NCBI RefSeq assembly: GCF_017426705.2
Contig: NZ_CP147251.1
Location: 1,340,501 to 1,404,500 of the forward strand
Direction of reading: 5' to 3'
Length of the DNA: 64,000 nt
Source: Enterococcus sp. DIV2402
GTDB taxonomy: Bacteria; Bacillota; Bacilli; Lactobacillales; Enterococcaceae
Each line of letters starts with the position of its first letter. Position 1 is the stretch's first letter. Under the pieces are notes generated by a model. The model was not told where the DNA came from. It worked only from the letters and a program-made list of their open reading frames with translations, and did not search any database. Position numbers and translations under genes: made by a program. This document shows, in pieces, positions 49,584 to 59,265 of this stretch.

Positions 49584-50507
49584 GTGGAAGAAAATGTAAA
49601 AGAATTGTTAACAAAAAAATCAAAACGCGCCAAGATGGAGCAAAGAGGAAAATTTATTAGCTTCTTATGTATCGCTTTAATTGTTTTGGTCGTGGCATCG
49701 ATCTTTTATTTTGTAGCAAGTAAAGGATTAGCCACTTTCTTTACTGACAAAATAAATGTGTTTGATTTCTTATTTGGAACAAATTGGAATCCGAGCCAAA
49801 TTGGACCAGATGGCAAGCCAATGGTAGGCGCATTACCAATGATTGTGGGTTCATTTGTCGTAACCTTTTTATCAGCAATTGTTGCCACCCCATTTGCGAT
49901 TGGTGCAGCCGTGTTTATGGTAGAAATTTCACCTAAACAAGGACAAAAGATCTTACAACCAGTTATCGAGTTATTAGTTGGAATTCCATCAGTTGTGTAT
50001 GGGTTTATTGGCTTATCTGTCATTGTACCTTTTGTACGTTCTATTTTTGGTGGTACCGGATTTGGTATTTTAGCCGGAACGTTTGTTTTATTCATTATGA
50101 TTTTGCCAACTGTGACTACTATGACAGTAGATGCATTGAAAGCTGTTCCTCGTCATTATCGTGAAGCTTCTTTAGCCTTAGGAGCGACTCGTTGGCAAAC
50201 AATTTATAAAGTTGTTTTACGTGCTGCAGTGCCAGGTATTTTAACAGCAGTCGTATTTGGGATGGCACGTGCTTTTGGTGAAGCATTAGCGATTCAAATG
50301 GTTATCGGTAATGCGGCTTTGTTACCAACTAGTTTAGTGACACCTGCTTCAACATTGACATCTATTTTAACAATGGGTATCGGAAATACAATTATGGGTA
50401 CAGTTGAAAATAACGTGTTGTGGTCATTAGCACTCATCTTATTATTAATGTCATTACTATTTAATATCGTGATTCGTATTATTGGGAAGAAAGGGGCGTT
50501 GAAATAA
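49584..50507 (+). CDS. pstC: Phosphate ABC transporter permease PstC
   Basis: The protein has 307 residues and six membrane helices. PSVVYGFIGLSVIVPFVR and AVPRHYREASLALGATRWQT are the permease signatures. Starts at GTG 49584, after GAGGAGGAA. pstA starts at the last base of its stop codon. Confidence 0.94.
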   Translation: MEENVKELLTKKSKRAKMEQRGKFISFLCIALIVLVVASIFYFVASKGLATFFTDKINVFDFLFGTNWNPSQIGPDGKPMVGALPMIVGSFVVTFLSAIVATPFAIGAAVFMVEISPKQGQKILQPVIELLVGIPSVVYGFIGLSVIVPFVRSIFGGTGFGILAGTFVLFIMILPTVTTMTVDALKAVPRHYREASLALGATRWQTIYKVVLRAAVPGILTAVVFGMARAFGEALAIQMVIGNAALLPTSLVTPASTLTSILTMGIGNTIMGTVENNVLWSLALILLLMSLLFNIVIRIIGKKGALK

Positions 50508-51391
50508 TGAACGCAAAACGTGCAGATAAAATCGCTACTGGAATTTTATATGGAATTTCGGGAATTATCGTTTTAATTCTAGCGTCATTATTAGCTTATA
50601 TCCTTATTCGTGGAGTGCCACATATTTCGTGGGAATTTTTAACACAACCTTCTAAAGCTTACCAAGTTGGGGGCGGAATCGGGATCCAATTATTTAACTC
50701 CTTTTACTTGTTATTCATTACAATGCTTATCAGCTTCCCAATTTCTCTAGGTGCAGGTATCTATTTATCTGAATATGCGAAAAAGAACTGGGTAACAGAT
50801 GTGATTCGTACATCGATTGAAATTCTAAGTTCATTACCATCTGTTGTTGTTGGTTTGTTTGGTTTCTTGATTTTTGTTATTCAATTCGAATATGGATTTT
50901 CAATCATTTCAGGAGCTTTGGCATTAACTTTCTTTAACTTACCGTTGCTAACGAGAAATGTTGAAGAGTCATTACGAGCAATTCATTATACACAGCGTGA
51001 AGCGGGCCTTGCTTTAGGATTGTCTCGTTGGGAAACCGTCTTACGCGTGGTTGTACCAGAAGCAACACCAGGAATTTTAACTGGGGTTATCTTGAGTTCT
51101 GGACGTATTTTTGGAGAGGCGGCGGCTTTAATTTATACAGCTGGACAAAGCGCACCAGCCTTAGATTTCAGCAATTGGAATCCATTAAGTGTTTCAAGTC
51201 CGATTAGTATTTTCCGTCAAGCGGAAACATTAGCGGTTCATATCTGGAAAATCAATACGGAAGGAACAATGCCAGACGGTGTGGCTGTATCTGCAGGAGC
51301 ATCTGCCGTATTAATTATCGCTGTTTTAGCTTTCAACTTCGGCGCACGTGCAGTTGGAAAGAGATTGCATAAGAAAATGACGTCAGCATAA
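50507..51391 (+). CDS. pstA: Phosphate ABC transporter permease PstA
   Basis: The protein has 294 residues with about six membrane helices. LPSVVVGLFGFLIFV and IHYTQREAGLALGLSRWETVL match PstA. It overlaps pstC by one base and pairs with it in the channel. GAAGAAAGGGG lies inside pstC before its ATG. Confidence 0.94.
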   Translation: MNAKRADKIATGILYGISGIIVLILASLLAYILIRGVPHISWEFLTQPSKAYQVGGGIGIQLFNSFYLLFITMLISFPISLGAGIYLSEYAKKNWVTDVIRTSIEILSSLPSVVVGLFGFLIFVIQFEYGFSIISGALALTFFNLPLLTRNVEESLRAIHYTQREAGLALGLSRWETVLRVVVPEATPGILTGVILSSGRIFGEAAALIYTAGQSAPALDFSNWNPLSVSSPISIFRQAETLAVHIWKINTEGTMPDGVAVSAGASAVLIIAVLAFNFGARAVGKRLHKKMTSA

Positions 51392-51402
51392 GGAGAATTA
51401 CC

Positions 51403-52206
51403 ATGAAAGAATATAATTTGGACGAACGTAATATTATTACGATGGAAGGCAAAGAAGTTATTGTGCATACAAATGATTTACATGTATTTTATGGCAATAA
51501 CGAAGCAATTAAAGGTGTTGATTTAGAATTTGAAAAAAATAAAATCACTGCTTTAATTGGCCCTTCAGGATGCGGAAAATCAACGTATTTACGTTCTTTA
51601 AACCGTATGAATGATGGCATTGCAAATACTAGAGTAACAGGCGAAATCATGTATAAAGGCGTAAACGTAAATTCTTCAGAAGTAGATGTCTATGAAATGA
51701 GAAAACGTATTGGAATGGTATTCCAACGCCCAAATCCATTCAGCAAATCAATTTACGAAAACATCACGTTTGCGTTAAAACGTCATGGTGAAAAAGATAA
51801 AAATAAATTAGATGAAATTGTAGAAACTAGCTTGAAACAAGCAGCTTTATGGGACCAGGTAAAAGATTCGTTGCATAAAAGTGCGCATGCGTTATCAGGT
51901 GGACAACAACAACGCCTATGTATCGCTCGAGCAATTGCAATGAAACCTGATATTTTGTTATTAGATGAACCAGCAAGTGCGCTAGATCCAATTTCAACAG
52001 GTAAAGTAGAAGAAACATTAATCAATTTAAAAGAGGAATATTCAATTGTTATCGTAACCCACAATATGCAACAAGCGGCGCGTATCAGTGACTATACAGC
52101 CTTCTTCTATTTAGGGAATGTTATTGAATATGATGTGACATCAAAAATCTTTACACGTCCGAAAATTCAAGCAACAGAAGATTACGTGTCAGGACACTTT
52201 GGTTAG
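51403..52206 (+). CDS. pstB1: Phosphate ABC transporter ATPase PstB (copy 1)
   Basis: The protein has 267 residues. Walker [10 protein letters not shown], signature [14 protein letters not shown], Walker [13 protein letters not shown]. An N-terminal extension of about 20 residues distinguishes it from pstB2. AAGGAGA precedes the ATG. Tandem pstB genes are common in Firmicutes. Confidence 0.94.
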   Translation: MKEYNLDERNIITMEGKEVIVHTNDLHVFYGNNEAIKGVDLEFEKNKITALIGPSGCGKSTYLRSLNRMNDGIANTRVTGEIMYKGVNVNSSEVDVYEMRKRIGMVFQRPNPFSKSIYENITFALKRHGEKDKNKLDEIVETSLKQAALWDQVKDSLHKSAHALSGGQQQRLCIARAIAMKPDILLLDEPASALDPISTGKVEETLINLKEEYSIVIVTHNMQQAARISDYTAFFYLGNVIEYDVTSKIFTRPKIQATEDYVSGHFG

Positions 52207-52226
52207 TGGGGAACGGAGGTAAAACA

Positions 52227-52985
52227 ATGGGACAAGAAATTATTTCATCCAAAGATTTACATTTATATTATGGTGAAAAAGAGGCATTAAAAGGGATTGA
52301 TATGACGATTAATCAAGGCGAGATTACAGCAATGATTGGTCCTTCTGGTTGTGGTAAATCAACCTATTTACGTTGTTTAAACCGTATGAATGATTTAATT
52401 CCAAGTGTAACAATCACAGGAAGTGTCGTTTACAAAGGAAAAGATATTTATAGCCCAAAAACGGACACAGTAAACTTACGTAAAGAAATTGGGATGGTAT
52501 TTCAACAACCTAATCCATTTCCATTTTCAATTTATGAAAATATTATTTATGGTTTGAAATTAAAAGGTGAAACAGATAAGCAAGTATTTGATCAAGTGGT
52601 CGAGGAAAGCTTGAAAGCTGCTTCTGTTTGGGATGATGTGAAAGACAAATTACATACAAGTGCGTTAGCTTTGTCAGGTGGACAACAACAACGGGTATGT
52701 ATTGCACGCGTCTTGGCAGTTAATCCAGAAATTATTTTATTGGATGAACCAACAAGTGCATTGGATCCAATTTCTTCAGGGAAAATTGAAAACACATTAT
52801 TGGAGTTAAAAGAGAAGTATACAATGATTATGGTTACTCATAATATGTCACAAGCTTCTCGTATCTCTGACAAAACAGCCTTTTTCTTGAACGGCGATTT
52901 GATTGAATTTAATGATACAAAGAAAATTTTCTTGAATCCAAGTAAAAAGGAGACAGAAGATTATATTTCTGGTAGATTTGGCTAA
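52227..52985 (+). CDS. pstB2: Phosphate ABC transporter ATPase PstB (copy 2)
   Basis: The protein has 252 residues. Walker [10 protein letters not shown], signature [16 protein letters not shown], Walker [16 protein letters not shown] 52227 follows CGGAGG; the longer GTG frame from 52206 includes that site and is rejected. Similar to copy 1 throughout, so a tandem duplication is likely. Confidence 0.94.
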   Translation: MGQEIISSKDLHLYYGEKEALKGIDMTINQGEITAMIGPSGCGKSTYLRCLNRMNDLIPSVTITGSVVYKGKDIYSPKTDTVNLRKEIGMVFQQPNPFPFSIYENIIYGLKLKGETDKQVFDQVVEESLKAASVWDDVKDKLHTSALALSGGQQQRVCIARVLAVNPEIILLDEPTSALDPISSGKIENTLLELKEKYTMIMVTHNMSQASRISDKTAFFLNGDLIEFNDTKKIFLNPSKKETEDYISGRFG

Positions 52986-53038
52986 TAAAATTTGTTTTAA
53001 TGAAATAAATCATGAAAACGTAAAGGAGAGAAAACCAA

Positions 53039-53716
53039 ATGTTGCGTACACAATTTGAAGAAGACTTATTAAATCTGCATAATCAATTTTATGAGATGGG
53101 GATGATGGTAAGTAAAGCGATTCATAAATCGGTTAGCTCGTATGTGAAACACGATAAGGCCTTAGCTAAAGAAGTCATTGAATATGATGAACATATTAAT
53201 AATCTTGAAATTCTATTAGAGAAAAAAAGTTTTGAGATGATTGCATTACAACAGCCTGTAACAACCGACTTACGTAAAATTATTACTGTAATGAAAGCTA
53301 GTTCAGACTTAGAACGTATGGGGGATCATGCAGTATCAATTGCGAAATCAACCATCCGTGTTAAAGGACAAGAACGTATTGCGGAAGTAGAAAAAGATAT
53401 TTCAGAAATGTCTGATTACGTAAAAAAAATGGTGGATAATATTTTGGTTGCGTATGTAAAAACAGACCAAGCAGATGCAAAAATGATTGCTAAAATGGAT
53501 CAACGTGTGAATGAATATTATGAAAAAATCTACTATGAAACAATTGCAGCAATGAAAGCTAACCCAGAAACAGTTGTAAGTGGAACCGATTATATCAATG
53601 TTGCTCAATATTTAGAACGAATTGGTGACTATGTAACCAATATTTGTGAATGGATTGTTTACTTGGCAACAGGAAAAATCAGCGAATTAAGTTCAAATCG
53701 TGATGAATCATTATAA
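53039..53716 (+). CDS. phoU: Phosphate uptake regulator PhoU
   Basis: The protein has 225 residues and is all helical. Two PhoU repeats, each with the E/DxxxD metal-binding pattern (SSDLERMGDHAVSIAK and YLERIGDYVTNICE), are visible. It dampens Pst transport and Pho signalling. AAAGGAGAG precedes ATG 53039. Last gene of the operon. Confidence 0.95.
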   Translation: MLRTQFEEDLLNLHNQFYEMGMMVSKAIHKSVSSYVKHDKALAKEVIEYDEHINNLEILLEKKSFEMIALQQPVTTDLRKIITVMKASSDLERMGDHAVSIAKSTIRVKGQERIAEVEKDISEMSDYVKKMVDNILVAYVKTDQADAKMIAKMDQRVNEYYEKIYYETIAAMKANPETVVSGTDYINVAQYLERIGDYVTNICEWIVYLATGKISELSSNRDESL

Positions 53717-53722
53717 CGTGTA

Positions 53723-53754
53723 AAAAAACAAGGTGAATTTACCTTGTTTTTTTT
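53723..53754 (+). terminator. Terminator of the pst operon
   Basis: AAAACAAGGT and ACCTTGTTTT arms with a short loop and T-run. Confidence 0.92.
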
Positions 53755-53760
53755 ATTGTT

Positions 53761-53825
53761 CTTAAGATTGAGTAAAAGTTGGTACTTAAGACCTATGCAT
53801 TTTATTTCAAAAGAAGGCATAATAT
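53761..53825 (+). promoter_or_regulatory. Candidate LiaR-regulated promoter of liaXYZ
   Basis: Two CTTAAG palindromes (53761-53766 and 53785-53790), 24 bp apart, precede a TAATAT -10 (53820-53825). The -35 position is weak (GCATTT), as in activator-dependent promoters. TTAAG-type motifs occur in related LiaR/CesR boxes; the assignment is by position and pattern. Confidence 0.4.
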
Positions 53826-53876
53826 GTGTGTAAGGAAAACTTGCATACAATAAATTTGCTTAAGGAGGCAATTTCC

Positions 53877-55448
53877 ATGAACGAAAGAGAACGAATTTTG
53901 GATTTAGTAAAAAAAGGTGTACTTTCTACGGAAGAAGCCTTGGATTTGCTAGAAGGAATTGCAAAGGCGAAAGACGAATCACAAATTCAACGAGCTGCCG
54001 ATGAAGTCACAGCAGAAAAACAAGAAGACAGAAGTCAATTGATTGATGATATAGAAGATTTTGATTTAGAAAAAGATTTATCTAATGGTGAAGACGAGTT
54101 GCGTCAAAAAGAAATTGAAGACAAAGCACGTTTAGAACAAATTTTAGATGAATTAGCAACTGAAGCAAATGAAGCATCTGTTGAATTAGATGAAGTCAAT
54201 GCTGAAATCCAAGGTGTAAACGCAGAATTAAAAGAAGCACGTGAACGCTTGATGGAATTAAATACGAAAGAAGAACTAGGCGAGTTAGGTGAAGACGACT
54301 TAACAACACGTCAAGAGCTTGAAGCAGAAGTGAAATCTTTAGAAGAATCACTAGAAACATTAAGAGATGAACGTGCAGGTTTGGAAGAACAATTAAAAAA
54401 TATTCGTCGTAACCAATGGAATCATAAAAAAGAAAAAATTAGCCAAAAAATAGATATCCCAGAAGACTGGAAAGAACAAGCAACAGATACATTAAACCAA
54501 GTAGGTGGCAAAGTAGCTGAAGCAAGTACACATTTAGGTCATTTCTTGAAGAAAACATTCCAAGCTGTTTCTGAAACAGTCGGTGATAATGTGGAATGGA
54601 AAGATGTTAATCTACGTGTTCCAGGTGTAGCAACACAAAAATTTGAAAAAACGTTTGAGTTTCCAGAAACACAAGCAAGTATTTTAGATATTAAAGTAGC
54701 GAACGGAAATGTTCAGTTTGAAGCATGGGATGAACCTGGTGTAAAAGTTGAAGCGAAAGTTAAACTTTACGGAAAAATGGATGCTGTCTCACCAGAAGCA
54801 GCATTTGAAGAACGTAGCCAAATTAATGTGGATGATGAGCATATGTCTTTCCAAATTCCAAACAAACGTGTACGTGCCGATTTAGTTTTCTATTTACCAA
54901 AACGTACGTACGATCATGTTTCAATTAAATTATTGAATGGCAATATCTTAATTAATGAATTGGATGTAAAAGATATTTACGCTAAATCTACTAATGGAAA
55001 TATCGAGATTGAAAAAATCAATGCTTCAATGTTAGAAATTGAAGGAGTCAACGGTAATATCCAAGTAAATGGTGGCGAAATTTTAGATTCAATCATTGAA
55101 ACAGTCAATGGTAGTGTCACAATGAGTGCGACACCACAAAATATCGGAATTTCTTTAGTCAATGGCGATGTTCGCTTAACACTAAAAGAAGAGACATTAC
55201 GTCGCCTAAATGCGAATTCAGTCAACGGAAATGTTAAAGTAGCTTTCCCTGAAACATTAGGTTTAGAAGGAACTGCGAAAACAAGTTTAGGTTCAATCAA
55301 CAGTCGTTTATCAGAATACGAAATTGTTCGTCAAAAGAAAGAACGCATGAATCAACTCTTACAATTCCGTCGTGTAACTGAAAATGTCGCACAAATTGAT
55401 CTTTCAACAACAACGGGTAATGTTTATTTGAAAGATACCGACAAATAA
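53877..55448 (+). CDS. liaX: LiaX: DUF4097 cell-envelope stress protein
   Basis: The protein has 523 residues. The N-terminal helical SHOCT-like segment (MNERERILDLVKKGVLSTEE) is followed by a long charged coiled coil (about 70-180), then a DUF4097 beta-repeat domain. That domain repeats an N-G-N/S motif (VANGNV, LLNGNI, STNGNI, GVNGNI, TVNGSV, LVNGDV, SVNGNV). The layout and its neighbours match LiaX of Enterococcus faecalis, which responds to daptomycin and antimicrobial peptides. AAGGAGG lies 8 nt before the ATG at 53877. Confidence 0.9.
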   Translation: MNERERILDLVKKGVLSTEEALDLLEGIAKAKDESQIQRAADEVTAEKQEDRSQLIDDIEDFDLEKDLSNGEDELRQKEIEDKARLEQILDELATEANEASVELDEVNAEIQGVNAELKEARERLMELNTKEELGELGEDDLTTRQELEAEVKSLEESLETLRDERAGLEEQLKNIRRNQWNHKKEKISQKIDIPEDWKEQATDTLNQVGGKVAEASTHLGHFLKKTFQAVSETVGDNVEWKDVNLRVPGVATQKFEKTFEFPETQASILDIKVANGNVQFEAWDEPGVKVEAKVKLYGKMDAVSPEAAFEERSQINVDDEHMSFQIPNKRVRADLVFYLPKRTYDHVSIKLLNGNILINELDVKDIYAKSTNGNIEIEKINASMLEIEGVNGNIQVNGGEILDSIIETVNGSVTMSATPQNIGISLVNGDVRLTLKEETLRRLNANSVNGNVKVAFPETLGLEGTAKTSLGSINSRLSEYEIVRQKKERMNQLLQFRRVTENVAQIDLSTTTGNVYLKDTDK

Positions 55449-55465
55449 GAGTAAAATAAAGAGAG

Positions 55466-55493
55466 GCAGAAGATGTCTGAACGCATCTTCTGC
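55466..55493 (+). other. Intercistronic hairpin between liaX and liaY
   Basis: GCAGAAGATG and CATCTTCTGC perfect arms with an 8-nt loop and no T-run. Probably an RNA processing or stabilising structure. Confidence 0.75.
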
Positions 55494-55524
55494 ACCTAGT
55501 GAGAAATAAAGGATGGTGAAAATC

Positions 55525-55842
55525 ATGAGAAAAAAATTAACAAAATCAAGAGATAATGTTGTATTAACGGGTACATTAGCAGGTCTTGCAGAATATTTGA
55601 ATATTGATCCAACAATTGTTCGTATTGTGTATGTGTTCTTAGCATTAATGGGCTTTGGCGCACCAGTTTTACTTTATATTGGGATGGCAATTTTAATTCC
55701 AGCAGATAATTCTGATCGTCCAAAACGTTATGGCAATGACAATAAATACTATAAAAATAATAACTATCGCAGTAAAGGAACAACTAGCCGTCCTCGCAAA
55801 GAAGCTGAAAAAGTAGATGAAGAGGACTGGAGTGATTTCTAG
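55525..55842 (+). CDS. liaY: LiaY: PspC domain protein
   Basis: The protein has 105 residues. LTKSRDNVVLTGTLAGLAEYLNIDPTIVR leads into a membrane helix (IVYVFLALMGFGAPVLLYIG) and a basic hydrophilic tail. This is the PspC/YvlC type. AAAGGATGG precedes ATG 55525. Its stop overlaps the liaZ start. Confidence 0.88.
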   Translation: MRKKLTKSRDNVVLTGTLAGLAEYLNIDPTIVRIVYVFLALMGFGAPVLLYIGMAILIPADNSDRPKRYGNDNKYYKNNNYRSKGTTSRPRKEAEKVDEEDWSDF

Positions 55843-56204
55843 TGACTTATTTCCAACGCTTAATCATTAATATGTTGACGTTTATTTCATTGTCGGTTTT
55901 ACTACCACAAATGGTACATGTTCAAAGTATTATGATGGCATTATTGGCAAGTTTTGTGCTTTCAATCTTGAACGCTCTGATTAAACCAATTCTCACAATT
56001 ATTTCTTTTCCCTTAACGTTGTTGACACTTGGTTTTTTCAGTTTTGTAATTAATGCATTGATGCTCCAATTTACTTCTAGTTTTGTTGGTACGCATAATT
56101 TTGGTTTTTCCTCATTTGGGGCGGCATTACTAGTAGCAATCATTATGTCCGTGGTGAATATGATTGTAACCGAACACCAGATGGAAAAGTACCAAGCCTC
56201 GTAA
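55842..56204 (+). CDS. liaZ: LiaZ: YvlD-like membrane protein (phage holin 4 type)
   Basis: The protein has 120 residues and four membrane helices. LLASFVLSILNALIKPIL and FPLTLLTLGFFSFVINALML are typical of the YvlD/holin-4 family. It starts at GTG 55842, overlapping the liaY stop. A terminator follows before hprK, as in the Bacillus yvlBCD-hprK-lgt order. Confidence 0.85.
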   Translation: MTYFQRLIINMLTFISLSVLLPQMVHVQSIMMALLASFVLSILNALIKPILTIISFPLTLLTLGFFSFVINALMLQFTSSFVGTHNFGFSSFGAALLVAIIMSVVNMIVTEHQMEKYQAS

Positions 56205-56241
56205 TCCCTTAGATTTTGACGAATCTAAGGGATGTTTTTTT
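56203..56241 (+). terminator. Terminator after liaZ
   Basis: AATCCCTTAGATT and AATCTAAGGGAT arms with a 6-nt loop and T-run; it begins in the liaZ stop codon. Confidence 0.92.
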
Positions 56242-56285
56242 ATTTTGAAACATGCACAAAAATATTGGTTTTTTTTGAGAAAATT

Positions 56286-56314
56286 TTTACTTTGGTAGTA
56301 ACTTTGTCTATACA
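56286..56314 (+). promoter_or_regulatory. Promoter of hprK
   Basis: TTTACT (56286-56291) and TATACA (56309-56314) with a 17-nt spacer, 46 bp upstream of hprK. Confidence 0.55.
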
Positions 56315-56359
56315 ATGATAAAATAAAACGGAACCAAGGTTTAGGAAAGAGGGAAAAGT

Positions 56360-57295
56360 ATGACAGAAACCGTAAAGATAAAAGAATTAGCTACGGCTTT
56401 AAATTTAGAAATTGTTACTGGTGAAGAAAAAGCGCTTAATCGCGATATCAGAACAGCCGACGTTTCTCGTCCAGGTTTAGAATTAACAGGTTATTTTAAT
56501 TACTATTCACACGATCGTTTGCAACTATTTGGCAGTAAAGAAGTGACGTTTGCACGTCGAATGATGCCAGAAGAACGTTTGATGGTCATTCGTCGTCTAT
56601 GTGCGGAAGATACACCAGCTTTGGTTATTTCAAGAGGGCTAGATGTATCTGAAGAAATGGTTCAAGCGTGCAATGAGAAAGACATTCCGATTTTACGTTC
56701 CAATATTTCAACTTCACGTTTGTTAGGACAAATGACGAGTTATTTAGATGGTCGTTTAGCAACCAGAACAAATGTCCATGGGGTATTAGTAGATGTCTAT
56801 GGTTTAGGTGTTTTGATTCAAGGGGATAGTGGTATTGGCAAGAGTGAAACAGCCTTAGAATTAATCAAACGTGGTCATCGTTTGATTGCGGATGACCGTG
56901 TAGACATTTATAAACAAGATGATTTGACCTTGATTGGTGAACCACCAAAAATTTTAGAACATTTAATCGAAATCCGTGGTATTGGGATTATCGATGTAAT
57001 GAATCTATTTGGTGCAAGTGCAGTACGTGGTTCTATGCAAGTCCAATTAGCCGTTTATTTAGAAGCGTGGGCGAAAGATAAAAAATACGATCGCTTAGGT
57101 TCTTCCGATGAAGTGGTACATTTGGGCGAAGTGGATATTCCACAAATCAAAATCCCTGTTAAAACTGGACGTAACGTAGCAATTATTATTGAAGTTGCTG
57201 CGATGAACTTCCGTGCAAAAACGATGGGATATGATGCAACACAAGCCTTTGAAGATCGTTTAAGTCAATTAATTGAAGAAAATTCAGCTCTGTAG
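56360..57295 (+). CDS. hprK: HPr kinase/phosphorylase
   Basis: The protein has 311 residues. GDSGIGKS at residues 155-162 is the P-loop. His140 and the Asp178-Asp179 pair (ADDRVD) are in the catalytic site. It phosphorylates HPr on Ser46 in response to fructose-1,6-bisphosphate, giving the CcpA co-repressor. AGAGGGAAAA precedes the ATG, and lgt follows 16 bp later. Confidence 0.97.
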   Translation: MTETVKIKELATALNLEIVTGEEKALNRDIRTADVSRPGLELTGYFNYYSHDRLQLFGSKEVTFARRMMPEERLMVIRRLCAEDTPALVISRGLDVSEEMVQACNEKDIPILRSNISTSRLLGQMTSYLDGRLATRTNVHGVLVDVYGLGVLIQGDSGIGKSETALELIKRGHRLIADDRVDIYKQDDLTLIGEPPKILEHLIEIRGIGIIDVMNLFGASAVRGSMQVQLAVYLEAWAKDKKYDRLGSSDEVVHLGEVDIPQIKIPVKTGRNVAIIIEVAAMNFRAKTMGYDATQAFEDRLSQLIEENSAL

Positions 57296-57311
57296 GAAGT
57301 GAGGCGTTAAT

Positions 57312-58145
57312 ATGGTAGGCACAGTCAATCGTGTCGCTTTTGAATTGTTTGGTATCGCTATTTATTGGTATGCGATTATCATTATTTCAGGTGTGGTCAT
57401 CGCTATGTGGCTAAGTTCACGTGAAGCGGTTAGAGTAGGGTTGCGTTCAGATGATGTTTCAGATTTTATGCTGGCTGCGTTACCATTATCTTTTATTGGA
57501 GCTAGATTGTATTATGTGTTATTTAATTTAGAACCATATATTCAAGAACCTATGCAAATTTTTAATATTCGCTCAGGTGGGTTAGCCATTTACGGTGGTT
57601 TGATTGCTGGAGGAATCTGGTTGTATTTTTATTGTCAGCGAAATTTTATTTCCACGTGGAGCTTTTTAGACATTGCAGCACCAAGTGTTATTTTGGCACA
57701 AGGGATTGGTCGCTGGGGAAACTTTATGAACCATGAAGCTTTCGGTGGTGAAACCACACGTGGATTTTTAGAAAGCTTACATTTACCGACATTTATCATT
57801 GATAATATGTATATCGATGGTGCATATCGTCAACCAACGTTTTTATATGAATCAACTTGGAACGTCATCGGTTTTATTGTATTGATTTTCTTACGTAAAA
57901 AAACCGGCTTATTAAAACAAGGTGAAGTCTTTTTAAGTTATATTATTTGGTATAGTTTTGGAAGAATGTTTATTGAAGGAATGCGTACGGATAGTCTGTA
58001 TCTATTTGGCCCAATTCGTGTGTCACAATTGTTGTCATTTATTTTATTTGTTGGCGGTATCGCTGTTTTTATCTGGCGTCGTAAAAAAGTAAGTAACTTA
58101 AAGGATTACAACCGTTCTCGTGGCGAAAATGAGTACTTAATCTAA
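57312..58145 (+). CDS. lgt: Prolipoprotein diacylglyceryl transferase
   Basis: The protein has 277 residues and about seven membrane helices. GGLAIYGGLIAGGIWLYFYC and ILAQGIGRWGNFMNHEAFGGE carry the conserved catalytic residues (His/Arg/Glu set). It adds diacylglycerol to lipobox Cys residues such as those of livJ and pstS. GGAAGTGAGG precedes the ATG. The order hprK-lgt is the common one in Firmicutes; here gpsA and galU follow. Confidence 0.96.
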   Translation: MVGTVNRVAFELFGIAIYWYAIIIISGVVIAMWLSSREAVRVGLRSDDVSDFMLAALPLSFIGARLYYVLFNLEPYIQEPMQIFNIRSGGLAIYGGLIAGGIWLYFYCQRNFISTWSFLDIAAPSVILAQGIGRWGNFMNHEAFGGETTRGFLESLHLPTFIIDNMYIDGAYRQPTFLYESTWNVIGFIVLIFLRKKTGLLKQGEVFLSYIIWYSFGRMFIEGMRTDSLYLFGPIRVSQLLSFILFVGGIAVFIWRRKKVSNLKDYNRSRGENEYLI

Positions 58146-58223
58146 AGGACAAAATTATTGAAATATGATAGACTTTAGAAAGTACAAAAGAAAATTTTGT
58201 TATAAATAGAGGAGGTTTCCATT

Positions 58224-59243
58224 GTGAAACAGAAAATTGCAGTCTTAGGACCCGGTTCTTGGGGAACTGCTCTTGCTCAAGTATTGGCTGAAAACGGTCA
58301 TGATGTATCCATGTGGGGGCATAACCCAGCTCAAATTGATGAAATTAACACCTATCATACGAATAGACATTACTTACCAAACATTAAAATTCCAGAAAGC
58401 ATTGTCGGATATAAAGACTTAAGAGAAGCGATTACAGGTGTGGATGCAATTCTATTTGTTGTACCCACTAAAGCTGTTCGTAGCGTTGCCCAAGAAGTAA
58501 CGGAATATATCGAAGGTAACCCTTATATTATCCATGCGTCAAAGGGTTTGGAACAAGGTTCTCACAAACGGATTTCTGAAATTCTAACAGAAGAAATTCC
58601 AGCAGAAAAACGCAAAGAAATTATTGTATTATCTGGACCGAGCCATGCAGAAGAAGTGGCAGTTCACGATATTACGACTATCACAGCCGCCAGTGAAGTA
58701 GAAGCAGCTGCGAAATATGTGCAGGATCTATTTATGAATGATTATTTCCGTATTTATACTAATCATGATGTAATCGGCGTGGAAACAGGTGCCGCGTTAA
58801 AAAATATCATTGCAATTGGTGCGGGAGCTATTGCCGGATTAGGCTTTGGGGATGATGCAAAAGCGGCGATTATGACACGTGGTTTAGCTGAAATTAGCCG
58901 TTTAGGGGTAGCGATGGGTGCTGACCCATTGACGTTCATTGGGTTAAGTGGTGTGGGTGACTTAATCGTTACTTGTACAAGCGTACATTCACGTAACTGG
59001 CGTGCTGGTAACCTATTAGGTAAAGGTAAAAATTTAGATGAAATCCTAGATAATATGGGGATGATTGTTGAAGGTGTTGCAACGACCAAAGCTGCAATGG
59101 AATTAGCTGAAAGTCTAAATGTTGATATGCCAATTACCGCAACGATTTATAGTGTATTGTATGAAGGAAAAGATATTCAGCAAGCAGCTAGAGACATTAT
59201 GTTACGAGACGGAAAAGTAGAAAATGAATTCTCACAAAAATAG
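58224..59243 (+). CDS. gpsA: Glycerol-3-phosphate dehydrogenase (NAD(P)+)
   Basis: The protein has 339 residues. [18 protein letters not shown] is the NAD(P)-binding motif. [15 protein letters not shown] and the catalytic Lys/Asp region ([14 protein letters not shown]) match GpsA. It reduces dihydroxyacetone phosphate to sn-glycerol-3-phosphate for phospholipids. Starts at GTG 58224, 8 nt after GAGGAGG. Confidence 0.96.
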   Translation: MKQKIAVLGPGSWGTALAQVLAENGHDVSMWGHNPAQIDEINTYHTNRHYLPNIKIPESIVGYKDLREAITGVDAILFVVPTKAVRSVAQEVTEYIEGNPYIIHASKGLEQGSHKRISEILTEEIPAEKRKEIIVLSGPSHAEEVAVHDITTITAASEVEAAAKYVQDLFMNDYFRIYTNHDVIGVETGAALKNIIAIGAGAIAGLGFGDDAKAAIMTRGLAEISRLGVAMGADPLTFIGLSGVGDLIVTCTSVHSRNWRAGNLLGKGKNLDEILDNMGMIVEGVATTKAAMELAESLNVDMPITATIYSVLYEGKDIQQAARDIMLRDGKVENEFSQK

Positions 59244-59265
59244 TTGCATGGAGGAGAACAACGTG

